Position numbers and translations under genes: made by a program | Notes under the pieces: generated by a model | The model's database searches: none | Seen by the model: only the letters and a program-made list of their open reading frames with translations | Told to the model about the DNA's origin: nothing | Shown here: positions 1 through 7,434 of the stretch, piece by piece | How positions within the stretch are numbered: the first letter of the stretch is position 1 | How the letters are laid out: each line of letters begins with the position of its first letter | Assembly (NCBI GenBank): GCA_900767815.1 | Contig: CAAGAM010000245.1 | Coordinates: 1-11,884 of the forward strand | Length of the DNA: 11,884 nucleotides | Origin: Clostridia bacterium | Lineage (GTDB): Bacteria > Bacillota > Clostridia > Christensenellales > Borkfalkiaceae | Direction of reading: 5' to 3'

Positions 1-449
1 TGAAAATAGCGATCGGATGCGATCATGCGGGGATTTATCTTAAACCCGCGCTTATAGCTTATCTTGAAAAGAACGGTTACGAATTCACCGATTTCGGAAC
101 GTATACCGCAGAATCTTGCAATTATGCGGATTACGGCGCAAAAGTCGCGGAGGCGGTTGCGTTCGGCGGGTATGACAGAGGAATTCTGATTTGCGGCACG
201 GGTATAGGAATGTCGATAGTCGCAAACAAGGTCCCCGGGATCAGATGCGCTCACTGTCACGACAGTTTTTCCGCACGGGCAACGAGAATGCATAACGACG
301 CAAACGTTATAGCTTTCGGCGAAAGAGTTATCGGTTCCGGAGTTATGATCGATATCGTAGAGGCGTTTTTAACTACGGAATTCGAAGGCGGAAGACATCT
401 CGCGAGAATTGCGAAAATAGACGAAATCGAAAAAAAGTATTCAAAATAA
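1..449 (+). CDS. rpiB: Ribose-5-phosphate isomerase B, lacking only the first base of its start codon
   Basis: RpiB interconverts ribose 5-phosphate and ribulose 5-phosphate in the cytoplasmic non-oxidative pentose phosphate pathway. The window opens on the 'tg' of what must be the ATG, so the reading frame starts at codon 2 (aaa, position 3) and the protein is about 149 residues, the usual family length. The N-terminus reads KIAIGCDHAG, with the D8-H9 pair of the family. The active-site stretch ICGTGIGMS carries the expected catalytic cysteine (C65), and it is followed by NKVPGIRCAHCHD, the SAR..R.HNDANV block and the closing FEGGRH motif. An internal ATG at 210 would remove the catalytic loop and is not the start. 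galU begins 19 bp after the stop, so the two are probably co-transcribed. Related LacA/LacB galactose-6-phosphate isomerases share this fold, but the single-subunit context and motif set favour RpiB. Confidence 0.95.
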   Translation, partial: KIAIGCDHAGIYLKPALIAYLEKNGYEFTDFGTYTAESCNYADYGAKVAEAVAFGGYDRGILICGTGIGMSIVANKVPGIRCAHCHDSFSARATRMHNDANVIAFGERVIGSGVMIDIVEAFLTTEFEGGRHLARIAKIDEIEKKYSK

Positions 450-468
450 AATCGGAAAGAGGAAAAAG

Positions 469-1347
469 ATGAACAAAAAAGTAAGAAAAGCAGTCATCCC
501 CGTTGCGGGATACGGAACGAGATTTTTACCGTTTACGAAAGCCGTACCGAAGCCAATGCTTCCTATTCTGAATAAACCCGCATTGCAGGTTATTTCGGAA
601 GAAGTCGTAAACAGCGGAATAACCGACATTTTATTTATTGTCGGATATAAAAAGGAAATTCTCGAAAGTCATTTCGACGCGGCTCCGGAGCTTGAAAAAA
701 TGCTTAAAGAAAAGGGAAAGGACGACTTTTTGAAAGAAGTCGTTTATCCCGAACATATGGCGAACTTTACATATGTCGTTCAGGAAGTTCAGAACGGAAC
801 GGCAAGCGCGGTTCAGCTTGCCAAAGACTTTGTGGGCGACGAGCCTTTTGCCGTCCTTTTCGGCGACGATGTTATGTTTAACGAGAAACGCCCCGTAATA
901 GGTCAGCTTGCGGACGTTTACGAGAAATACGGAAAAACCGTTCTCGGTTGCAAACGGGTAAGCATGGACGTTATATCGAAATATGCTTCGGTTGAATTCG
1001 ATAAGGTTCTTGAAGACGACGTATACAATATGGTCAAGGTTACCGAAAAACCGAAGAGAGAGGAAGCGAAGAGCGATCTTGCGCCTTTGGGCAGATACGT
1101 TTGCTCGCCGAAGATTTTCGATATTATCGAGAATTTAAAGCCGGGTGCCAACGGAGAATATCAGTTTACCGACGCTCTCGACATAATCGCGAGAAGCGAA
1201 GGCGCGCTCGCATACGTTTTCGACGGAACGAGATACGATATGGGCGACAGATTCGGATATCTGAAAGCCAATATAGAATACGGTCTTCGCGACGAAGAAC
1301 TTAAAGGAAAACTGAGAGAATATCTTAAAGAACTTGTAAAAGACTGA
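469..1347 (+). CDS. galU: UTP-glucose-1-phosphate uridylyltransferase (GalU-like nucleotidyltransferase)
   Basis: Makes UDP-glucose from UTP and glucose 1-phosphate, supplying cell-wall, capsule and glycolipid glycosyltransferases. The 292 residues match the family length. The N-terminal nucleotide-binding signature is PVAGYGTRFLPFTKAVPKPM (11-30), with K24 and K28 in place. Next come the metal-site strand FGDDV (131-135), VTEKP (191-195), GRY (208-210), GEYQFTDAL (229-237) and YDMGDRFGYLKA (256-267), all in GalU order. Two details differ from the usual consensus: PKPML instead of PKEML, and a uridine-binding loop QNGTASAV (109-116) resembling the QLGTAHAV loop of GlmU more than the GLGHAV of classical GalU. 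Both are compatible with a UTP-using enzyme. An AAGAGGA Shine-Dalgarno lies 6-12 bases before the ATG. A thymidylyltransferase or another sugar-1-phosphate uridylyltransferase is possible but less likely. Confidence 0.9.
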   Translation: MNKKVRKAVIPVAGYGTRFLPFTKAVPKPMLPILNKPALQVISEEVVNSGITDILFIVGYKKEILESHFDAAPELEKMLKEKGKDDFLKEVVYPEHMANFTYVVQEVQNGTASAVQLAKDFVGDEPFAVLFGDDVMFNEKRPVIGQLADVYEKYGKTVLGCKRVSMDVISKYASVEFDKVLEDDVYNMVKVTEKPKREEAKSDLAPLGRYVCSPKIFDIIENLKPGANGEYQFTDALDIIARSEGALAYVFDGTRYDMGDRFGYLKANIEYGLRDEELKGKLREYLKELVKD

Positions 1348-1352
1348 TTTTT

Positions 1353-1377
1353 ATCCCGTTTGATTTCAAAGAGGGAT
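1353..1377 (+). promoter_or_regulatory. Predicted hairpin covering the clpC ribosome binding site
   Basis: In the 37-bp galU-clpC gap, ATCCC (1353-1357) can pair with GGGAT (1373-1377). Inside it TTTG (1359-1362) pairs with CAAA (1367-1370) around an ATTT loop, leaving a small 1x2 internal loop. The three G residues of the only good Shine-Dalgarno of clpC (GAGGG, 1371-1375) are in the 3' arm, so the folded RNA would hide it. The structure is short and partly A-U, so it would be only marginally stable. Ribosomes finishing galU at 1347 would also tend to melt it. Function is inferred, not shown. Confidence 0.35.
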
Positions 1378-1384
1378 TGTTTGT

Positions 1385-3868
1385 ATGAATGAATTAAAGT
1401 GTACTCAAGGCGTTATTTACGCTATCAAAAATGCTCAGGTCGTTTCCAGGAAATACAAATTGAACTATGTGGGAACGGAAGAGATATTATACGGGCTTTT
1501 GTGCTTGCCGAAATGTAATTCCTGCATGACGCTTAACGCATACGGCGTCAATAAGGATAATTTCTTTTCGTTTCTTAAAGAGACCTTTCGTTATAACGAC
1601 GAAACGGGCGGATTTACGCCGAAAGCCAAAGCCGTAATAAACAAAGACGCGGAGCTTATAGCCGATATCGCAAAGACGAAATACATCTCGACGGAGCATA
1701 TTCTGCTTGCAATTCTCAACAAGCGCGACTGCGTTGCGATGAGTATTTTAAGAAGAATGGACGTCGATTTTATTTCCGTTAAAGAAGACTTGGAAAACAT
1801 GATTTTCAAGCGCGAAAAAATCGTCGAAGTCGATTCCGAAAATCAGACCGAAGAAAACGCCGAAAGCGAAAATTCCGCAAAAACCGAAACGAAGAGCGAA
1901 GATGACGCGTTACCCGAAAACAATCCACTTTCCAGATTTGGTTATGATTTAACCGAAAAAGCCAGAGACGGTAAATTAGATCCCGTAATAGGCAGAGAAA
2001 AGGAAATAAATCAGATAATACAGTCTCTTTCAAGACGTACAAAAAACAGCCCCGTTCTCATCGGCGAGCCGGGCGTGGGTAAAAGCGCGGTCGTAGAGGG
2101 GCTGGCGTTAGAGATTGCTTCGGGTTCCGTCCCAGACGTCCTGAGAAATAAAATTATTTTTTCTCTCAACATTTCGGGCATGATTGCGGGATCGAAGTAT
2201 AGGGGCGAGCTTGAAGAAAGATTTAAAAACGCGATTGATTACGTTGTTTCGCAAGGCAATATAATTCTTTTTATAGACGAAATACACAACATTATGGGTG
2301 CGGGCAGCACGGGCGACAGCAATATGGATATCGCCGAAATGTTGAAACCCATGCTCGCAAGAGGCGAACTTCAGACGATCGGCGCAACGACTATCGACGA
2401 GTACAGAATGTATATCGAAAAAGATCCGGCGGTAGAAAGGCGATTTCAGCCGATTATGATCGAAGCGCCGAGCGTAGAGAATTCGATATTGATTTTGGAA
2501 GGCTTAAAGGATAAATACGAAGCGCACCATAACGTCGAGATTACGGGCGAAGCCATAAAAGCGGCGGTTACGCTGTCGGACAGATATATTACCGACAGAA
2601 ATTTGCCCGACAAAGCGATCGATCTTATAGACGAAGCGGCAGCTAAGGCAAGGCTTAAATATTGTTACACGCCTAAGGAATACACCGATAAAACGGGGCA
2701 ACTTCGTCAACTCGAAGCCGAACTCGATTACGTGCTTTCCATGGGTGAGGATTATGCCGACGAAAGGCGGCAGCTTTTAGAAAAAATCGATAAAATGCGC
2801 GACGAACTCGACGAGATAAACGAACGCGCGCTTGACGCGAGAAGCAATTCCACGCCGAAGATAAAAGGAAACGATATCGCGGAAGTCGTTGCGGAATGGA
2901 CGAAAATTCCCGTTACGAGAATAACGTCGGACGAATCGGATAAACTTTCCAATCTCGAAAACGAACTTCATGAAAGGGTGATCGGGCAGGACGCGGCGGT
3001 GAGTGCGGTCGCGAGAGCGATAAAACGCTCGAGAACGTGCATAAAAGACCCGTCAAGACCGATAGGTTCGTTCATTTTCGTGGGACCTACGGGCGTCGGA
3101 AAAACCGAACTTTCCAAAGCTCTCGCAGACGTCGTGTTCGGCGATAAAAATTGCCTTATAAAGCTCGATATGAGCGAATATATGGAAAAAAACTCGGTGG
3201 CAAAGCTCATCGGCGCGCCGCCCGGCTACGTCGGTTATGAAGACGCCGGTATTCTGACGGATAAAGTAAGGCGCAAGCCTTATTCGGTAGTATTGTTCGA
3301 TGAAATCGAAAAAGCCGACCCCGAAATTTTCAATCTGATGCTTCAGATTCTCGACGAAGGAAGGCTTACGGACAGTAAAGGCAAACTCGTTGATTTCAGA
3401 AACACGATCATAATTTTAACTTCCAACGTCGGAGCGGCGATCGCAACGCAGAAGCCGAGTTTCGGTTTTACGGGCGAAGCGGACAGAGAACGGGAAACGA
3501 GAGATAAAATCTCGGAAGCGTTAAAGAAAAAGTTCAGCCCCGAGTTTTTAAACAGATTGGACGAAATTATAATCTTCCACGGTTTATCGAGAGAGGATTG
3601 CGGAAAAGTCGTCGATATTCTGCTTGCTAAATTGACGAAAAGGCTTGCGGAAAACGGAATAAAACTGAAAGTTGCGGGAAGTGCGGCCGACGTGATCATA
3701 AGCAGAGGCTATAACGAGATTTACGGCGCAAGACCTTTGAAAAGAGCGATAACAACCTTAATCGAAGATATGCTCACGGATGCAATTATAGACGGAAGGA
3801 TAAAATGCGGGGACGACGTCCTTGTTTATGCCGAAAACGGAAAGATGTCTTTTGTCGTAACGGGGTGA
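1385..3868 (+). CDS. clpC: ClpC-type Clp/Hsp100 AAA+ protease ATPase subunit
   Basis: Hexameric ATP-driven unfoldase that feeds substrates to the ClpP peptidase in the cytoplasm. The 827 residues show the full ClpC layout. A double Clp_N repeat (about 5-140) leads to an acidic Glu/Ser/Asn-rich linker (about 143-179). AAA+ domain 1 has Walker A GEPGVGKS (227-234), Walker B ending D298-E299 and pore loop K271-Y272-R273-G274. A short coiled-coil middle domain follows (about 429-490). AAA+ domain 2 has Walker A GPTGVGKT (567-574), Walker B D639-E640 and pore loop G614-Y615-V616-G617. The C-terminal small domain has YGARPLKRAI. The short middle domain and the FGF tripeptide (693-695), placed where ClpC has its VGF ClpP-docking loop, separate it from the disaggregase ClpB. 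The first Clp_N repeat has an unusual cysteine group, C40, C44 and C47. No ctsR, mcsA or mcsB lies beside it, unlike the Bacillus operon. Its neighbours are sugar-phosphate genes. Confidence 0.95.
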   Translation: MNELKCTQGVIYAIKNAQVVSRKYKLNYVGTEEILYGLLCLPKCNSCMTLNAYGVNKDNFFSFLKETFRYNDETGGFTPKAKAVINKDAELIADIAKTKYISTEHILLAILNKRDCVAMSILRRMDVDFISVKEDLENMIFKREKIVEVDSENQTEENAESENSAKTETKSEDDALPENNPLSRFGYDLTEKARDGKLDPVIGREKEINQIIQSLSRRTKNSPVLIGEPGVGKSAVVEGLALEIASGSVPDVLRNKIIFSLNISGMIAGSKYRGELEERFKNAIDYVVSQGNIILFIDEIHNIMGAGSTGDSNMDIAEMLKPMLARGELQTIGATTIDEYRMYIEKDPAVERRFQPIMIEAPSVENSILILEGLKDKYEAHHNVEITGEAIKAAVTLSDRYITDRNLPDKAIDLIDEAAAKARLKYCYTPKEYTDKTGQLRQLEAELDYVLSMGEDYADERRQLLEKIDKMRDELDEINERALDARSNSTPKIKGNDIAEVVAEWTKIPVTRITSDESDKLSNLENELHERVIGQDAAVSAVARAIKRSRTCIKDPSRPIGSFIFVGPTGVGKTELSKALADVVFGDKNCLIKLDMSEYMEKNSVAKLIGAPPGYVGYEDAGILTDKVRRKPYSVVLFDEIEKADPEIFNLMLQILDEGRLTDSKGKLVDFRNTIIILTSNVGAAIATQKPSFGFTGEADRERETRDKISEALKKKFSPEFLNRLDEIIIFHGLSREDCGKVVDILLAKLTKRLAENGIKLKVAGSAADVIISRGYNEIYGARPLKRAITTLIEDMLTDAIIDGRIKCGDDVLVYAENGKMSFVVTG

Positions 3869-3873
3869 ACGGA

Positions 3874-4665
3874 ATGGAGATAGGTGTTTCAACAGCAAGC
3901 CTTTTCTTGCGGCAGTATAACGAGGACGCGCTTATTACGCTTAACGAACTCGGCGCGAACGTCTGCGAGATTTTCCTCGAATGTTTTTCGGAGTATTCGG
4001 AAGAATTCGGGAAGCTTCTCGAAAGCAGAAAGGGCAATCTTAAAGTTCATTCGCTGCACGTCGTAACCCTCAATTTCGAAACGGAACTCTTTACGGTAAA
4101 TCCGAGAGCTTTCAAAGACGCGAACGGGTATTTCAAAAAAGTCCTGAAAACGGGGCAAAGGCTCGGCGCCGAGTGTTACACGATGCACGGCAGAGCGAGA
4201 ATAAAAACGGGTGCAGATTACGATAATTATAAAAAATCGGGCGAAAGATTGTCAGTTTTGTGCGACACGGCGGAAAAATACGGAATGAAAATTTGCCTTG
4301 AAAATGTTTCGTGGGCGATGTGCAATTATCCCGAGTTTTTCACGAGCGTAAAAGAGTATGCGCCCAAGCTTATGGCAACGCTCGACATAAAACAGGCGCG
4401 AAGATCGGATATCGATTACAGAAAATTTTTAAACGCAATGGGCGAAAACATCAGGACGGTTCATTTGTCCGATGTGGACGATTTTGGCAAAATAAGGCTC
4501 CCCGGGAAAGGGAATTTCGATTTCGAAGAACTTTTCAAACGTCTTAAAGACGTAGGGTTTAACGGGGATATGCTGATAGAGGTATATAAGGACGATTACG
4601 GTGAGATAAAAGAAATAGGCGAAAGTCTCGACTATCTGCGGGAAATCGCACAAAAAATTTTTTAA
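3874..4665 (+). CDS. Sugar phosphate isomerase/epimerase-like TIM-barrel protein (xylose isomerase-like / AP endonuclease 2 superfamily)
   Basis: A 263-residue TIM-barrel protein of the xylose isomerase-like superfamily, whose members isomerise or epimerise sugars, dehydrate inosose-type cyclitols, or cut DNA at abasic sites (endonuclease IV). A plausible divalent metal-binding set is visible at the ends of successive strands: H59 and H62 in VHSLHVV, H105 in TMHGR, E143 in ICLENV, D171 in TLDIKQ, H197 in TVHLSD and E236 in LIEVYK. It lacks the full endonuclease IV metal set and signature, so a small-molecule substrate is more likely than DNA. I chose the ATG at 3874, which gives MEIGVSTASL, a typical first beta strand. 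An in-frame ATG at 3805 would add 23 basic, cysteine-rich residues read from inside clpC. It begins 5 bp after the clpC stop and ends 21 bp before pgi, so it is very probably co-expressed with both. The substrate cannot be read from sequence. Confidence 0.82.
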   Translation: MEIGVSTASLFLRQYNEDALITLNELGANVCEIFLECFSEYSEEFGKLLESRKGNLKVHSLHVVTLNFETELFTVNPRAFKDANGYFKKVLKTGQRLGAECYTMHGRARIKTGADYDNYKKSGERLSVLCDTAEKYGMKICLENVSWAMCNYPEFFTSVKEYAPKLMATLDIKQARRSDIDYRKFLNAMGENIRTVHLSDVDDFGKIRLPGKGNFDFEELFKRLKDVGFNGDMLIEVYKDDYGEIKEIGESLDYLREIAQKIF

Positions 4666-4686
4666 GCGTGAAGGAGAAAAAGCAGT

Positions 4687-6120
4687 ATGGCTAAAAGATA
4701 TCAGAATAAAGATTGGAAAAGATCGATGACTTTAAGGCTCGATTTTAACAATATGATGCAGGATTTCATCGGCGACGAAGGAATCACCAAAGACGAAATC
4801 GCAGCTTACAGAGTGCAGGCGGATAAAGTAATCGAAAAAATAGAAACGACGAGAGGTACGGGCTGGCTCGGCTGGACGGAACTTCCGTTCAATCAGAGAG
4901 AAATCGTAGCGGATATAAACAGAACGGCGAAAGAAATAAGAAAGGAGATGAAATATTTCGTCGTTTTAGGTATCGGCGGAAGCGCGTTGGGCCCTATAGC
5001 GGTTTTTCAGGCGCTTTGTCATCTCCACTATAACGACCTTACGTTAAGAGAGAGAAAGGGTCCCAAATTTTACGTTGAAGACAACATCGATCCCGAAAGA
5101 ATGAACGCGTTGTTAGACATTGTCGAACCCGAAAAAACGGTTTTCAACGTCATAACGAAGAGCGGTTCCACTTCGGAAACGATGTCGCAATATCTTATTA
5201 TATATAATATATTGAAAGAGAAGCTCGGCGATAAGGCAAAAGATCACATTATCGCAACGACGTCCGAAAAATCGGGCAATCTTATAAAAATCGCAAAAGA
5301 AGAAGGTTTCAAAACGTATTATATTCCCGACGGAGTCGGCGGAAGATTTTCCGAGCTTTGTCCCGTAGGGCTTCTTCCCGCAGCCGTTGTCGGCATCGAT
5401 ATCGGCGAACTTCTGGCGGGCGCGGCTTATATGGACAGGATTTCGATGAATAAGAATATGTACAAAAACCCCGCTCTCATGAACGCCGTTTTGCAGGACA
5501 TCGCGATGAAGAAAGGTAAAAATATTTCGGTTATGATGCCTTATGCGGACTCGCTTAAATATTTTGCCGATTGGTATTGTCAGATATGGGCGGAGTCGCT
5601 CGGCAAAGAAGTTGATAACAACGGCGTAACCGTAAACGCGGGTCAGACTCCCGTAAAGGCTCTCGGCGTAACCGATCAGCACAGCCAGGTTCAGCTTTAC
5701 ACCGAAGGTCCTTACGATAAGGTCGTAACTTTTATAGCGATAGGGAAATACAGAAGCTGGGTTACCATTCCCGAAGGTTGCAAAGATATTCCCGACGTAA
5801 ACTTCCTTTGCGGGCATTCTTTGAATGAACTTATAAACGCCGAAAGATCTGCAACGGAATACGCGCTTACCGCAAAAAAGAGAATGAATCATACGATTTA
5901 TATGCCCGAAGTGAATGCGTTCACGATAGGCGAACTTATTTGTTATTTCGAAATGCAGACGGCGTTTGCGGGCGAGTTTTTGAATATCGACGCATATAAC
6001 CAACCGGGCGTAGAGAACGGTAAAAAGGCAACGTATGCGTTGCTCGGCAGAAAGGGTTTCGAATCGAAGAGAATCGAGCTTGAACGCGCGCCCGAAAAAG
6101 AGTCGGCTTACACCGTTTAA
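4687..6120 (+). CDS. pgi: Glucose-6-phosphate isomerase
   Basis: Interconverts glucose 6-phosphate and fructose 6-phosphate in glycolysis and gluconeogenesis, in the cytoplasm. The 477 residues carry two SIS sugar-binding domains. Visible motifs are GIGGSALGP (95-103), the phosphate-binding serine/threonine loop SGSTSET (159-165) and GGRFSELCPVGLLPA around R220. The catalytic residues have clear candidates: E303 in WAESLGKE, H332 in TDQHSQ and K446 in QPGVENGKKA. These match the Glu/His/Lys triad of the phosphoglucose isomerase family. An AAGGAG Shine-Dalgarno (4671-4676) precedes the ATG with ten bases between. Together with rpiB and galU it puts three sugar-phosphate enzymes in one transcription unit. 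It is the last gene before a 165 bp gap, so the unit may end here, although no strong terminator follows. Confidence 0.96.
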   Translation: MAKRYQNKDWKRSMTLRLDFNNMMQDFIGDEGITKDEIAAYRVQADKVIEKIETTRGTGWLGWTELPFNQREIVADINRTAKEIRKEMKYFVVLGIGGSALGPIAVFQALCHLHYNDLTLRERKGPKFYVEDNIDPERMNALLDIVEPEKTVFNVITKSGSTSETMSQYLIIYNILKEKLGDKAKDHIIATTSEKSGNLIKIAKEEGFKTYYIPDGVGGRFSELCPVGLLPAAVVGIDIGELLAGAAYMDRISMNKNMYKNPALMNAVLQDIAMKKGKNISVMMPYADSLKYFADWYCQIWAESLGKEVDNNGVTVNAGQTPVKALGVTDQHSQVQLYTEGPYDKVVTFIAIGKYRSWVTIPEGCKDIPDVNFLCGHSLNELINAERSATEYALTAKKRMNHTIYMPEVNAFTIGELICYFEMQTAFAGEFLNIDAYNQPGVENGKKATYALLGRKGFESKRIELERAPEKESAYTV

Positions 6121-6164
6121 CAAAAAATCTCTGAAAAAGTGAAAACGTAAAATCGGTTTCGTCT

Positions 6165-6190
6165 GACGGCGGGAGACGTCCGCGAGCGTC
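6165..6190 (+). terminator. Weak hairpin after pgi, possible transcription end
   Basis: GACG (6165-6168) pairs with CGTC (6187-6190). Just inside, GCGGG (6169-6173) pairs with TCCGC (6179-6183) including one G-U pair, with a 3-base bulge GAG. The stem is GC-rich and reasonably stable. The only T run (6202-6206) starts eleven bases later, so this is not a canonical intrinsic terminator. It could be an RNA-processing or pausing structure, or mean nothing. Confidence 0.25.
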
Positions 6191-6235
6191 TTGCATTGGC
6201 GTTTTTACAATTTATCGAGACGCATAAAACTTTCT

Positions 6236-6262
6236 AAAATTATCGATAACATCGGCGATTTT
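6236..6262 (+). other. Imperfect inverted repeat in the leader of the DNA glycosylase gene
   Basis: AAAATTATCGAT (6236-6247) and ATCGGCGATTTT (6251-6262) form a 12-pair arm with one A-C mismatch, two G-U pairs and a three-base loop. It ends 12 bases before the GAGGTG ribosome binding site at 6275-6280 and is followed by GCGC and a run of six T. It might act as a leader hairpin, a weak terminator/attenuator or a protein-binding dyad. No good sigma-A promoter could be placed in this gap: TTTACA at 6204 and TAAAAT at 6235 are 25 bp apart. Confidence 0.25.
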
Positions 6263-6285
6263 GCGCTTTTTTACGAGGTGAGAAA

Positions 6286-6777
6286 ATGATTGAGGGTTTT
6301 GATCCCGTATATGACGAAAACTCGAAAATTCTCATTCTCGGGAGTTTTCCTTCGGTTGTTTCGAGGGATAACGGGTTTTATTACGGCAATACACGGAATC
6401 GGTTCTGGAATCTTCTGAAAGAGTATTTCAAAACCGATTTCGGCGACGATAAGATATCGAAAGAAAAGTTTCTTCTGGAAAGGAAAATCGCGCTCTGGGA
6501 CGTGGTTTCGTCCTGCGAAATAAAAGGATCGCTCGACGCGGATATAAAAAATCCCGTCATTGCCGATCTCGGCAAAATTTTCAAAACGGCGAAAATCGAA
6601 GCGGTGATATGCAACGGAAAGAAGAGTTACGATTTATATCGCAGAAATTTTTCTTTCGACGTCAAAGCGTTTTCGCTTCCGTCGACAAGCCCCGCGAACG
6701 TTCGGTTCGATAAAAAAACTTGGTTTAAAGCTTTTGACGAGGTGAAAGAGGATGAGCGAATACGATATAGTCGTTGA
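6286..6777 (+). CDS. DNA-deoxyinosine glycosylase (hypoxanthine-DNA glycosylase, UDG superfamily)
   Basis: Likely removes hypoxanthine, the product of adenine deamination, from DNA as the first step of base excision repair. The 163-residue size and motifs fit the family-6 (HDG) branch of the uracil-DNA glycosylase superfamily. The N-terminal strand and loop read ILILGSFPSV (15-24), followed by SRDNGFYYGNTRNRFW (26-41). N38 in that block is in the place of the catalytic asparagine described for the archaeal HDG. Further family blocks are ALWDVVSSC (69-77), GSLD (81-84), VICNGKKSY (107-115) and the DNA-contacting LPSTSPAN (131-138). A GAGGTG Shine-Dalgarno sits 5 bases before the ATG. Its last 26 bases overlap the AlkD-type gene, a sign of translational coupling. 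A Mug-type mismatch glycosylase is the nearest alternative; substrate preference is inferred from the motif class. Confidence 0.85.
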   Translation: MIEGFDPVYDENSKILILGSFPSVVSRDNGFYYGNTRNRFWNLLKEYFKTDFGDDKISKEKFLLERKIALWDVVSSCEIKGSLDADIKNPVIADLGKIFKTAKIEAVICNGKKSYDLYRRNFSFDVKAFSLPSTSPANVRFDKKTWFKAFDEVKEDERIRYSR

Positions 6778-7432
6778 AAAACTCAAAAGGAAAGCCGATG
6801 CAAAATACAAGGCTTTTAACGACAGAATTGTTGTTTCGGGTTATGAAACGATAGGTGTAAGAATTCCCGATATCAAAAAAATCGCGAAAGAAATCGATAA
6901 AAAGAAAATCGGCGAATACTTATCCGAATGTAAGTTTGCGTACTACGAGGACGTTTTGATTTACGGTTTTCTGATTGCGGGGCTTCCTTTCGACGAGTTT
7001 TGGCAGAAAAAAGATTTTTATCTTTCAAAATGCGACAGTTGGGGACAAATCGACTGTTTTGTTCCGATGCTTAAAATTTCGAAAGACAGGCAAGAGGAGT
7101 TTTATAACCTTTGCATGAACGGAATCGAAAATCAGACCGATTTCGCGTTGAGATTCAGAATAGTCGCGCTGATGAGTTTTTTCGTCGGAACCGAACATAC
7201 CGAAGAGATTTTAAAAACCGTCGAAAAACTCGACGGAAAAGGATATTACAACGATATGGCGATCGCATGGCTTATATCGGTTGCGTTTATCAAAAAAAGA
7301 GATATAACGCTTCGGTTTTTAAAAAAAGATAAACTGAGCGTTTTTACCCACAATAAAGCAATTTCTAAAATAAGCGATTCGTACAGAGTAGACGAATCGG
7401 ATAAAAAATATTTAAAAACATTGAGGAAATGA
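6752..7432 (+). CDS. AlkD-type DNA alkylation repair protein (HEAT-repeat DNA glycosylase)
   Basis: Probably excises positively charged alkylated purines such as 7-methylguanine and 3-methyladenine. AlkD proteins are built only of HEAT-like helical repeats and do not flip the damaged base. The 226 residues are rich in amphipathic helices. The residues known in Bacillus cereus AlkD (W109, D113, R148, W187) have counterparts at W97 and D101 in CDSWGQIDCF, R136 in LRFRIVAL and W173 in MAIAWLISVAF. The first three share a constant offset of 12, which supports an active enzyme. A GAGGTG Shine-Dalgarno (6739-6744) inside the preceding gene sets this start. The gene overlaps the glycosylase upstream by 26 bp and its stop overlaps the tex start region. 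No membrane segment or signal peptide. Catalytic activity is inferred from residue conservation; some AlkD relatives have lost it. Confidence 0.88.
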   Translation: MSEYDIVVEKLKRKADAKYKAFNDRIVVSGYETIGVRIPDIKKIAKEIDKKKIGEYLSECKFAYYEDVLIYGFLIAGLPFDEFWQKKDFYLSKCDSWGQIDCFVPMLKISKDRQEEFYNLCMNGIENQTDFALRFRIVALMSFFVGTEHTEEILKTVEKLDGKGYYNDMAIAWLISVAFIKKRDITLRFLKKDKLSVFTHNKAISKISDSYRVDESDKKYLKTLRK

Positions 7433-7434
7433 GG

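Noticed and set aside
3805..3873. In-frame upstream ATG that would extend the TIM-barrel protein by 23 residues
   Set aside because: The added stretch is read from inside clpC, is basic and cysteine-rich, and does not resemble the family N-terminus. The ATG at 3874 starts directly with the first barrel strand.
5113..6123. 336-residue open frame on the minus strand opposite pgi
   Set aside because: It lies wholly antisense to a well-supported pgi with all catalytic residues. The translation is rich in Arg, Phe, Tyr and Ile with no recognisable domain. It reflects the low use of TTA, CTA and TCA codons in the sense gene.
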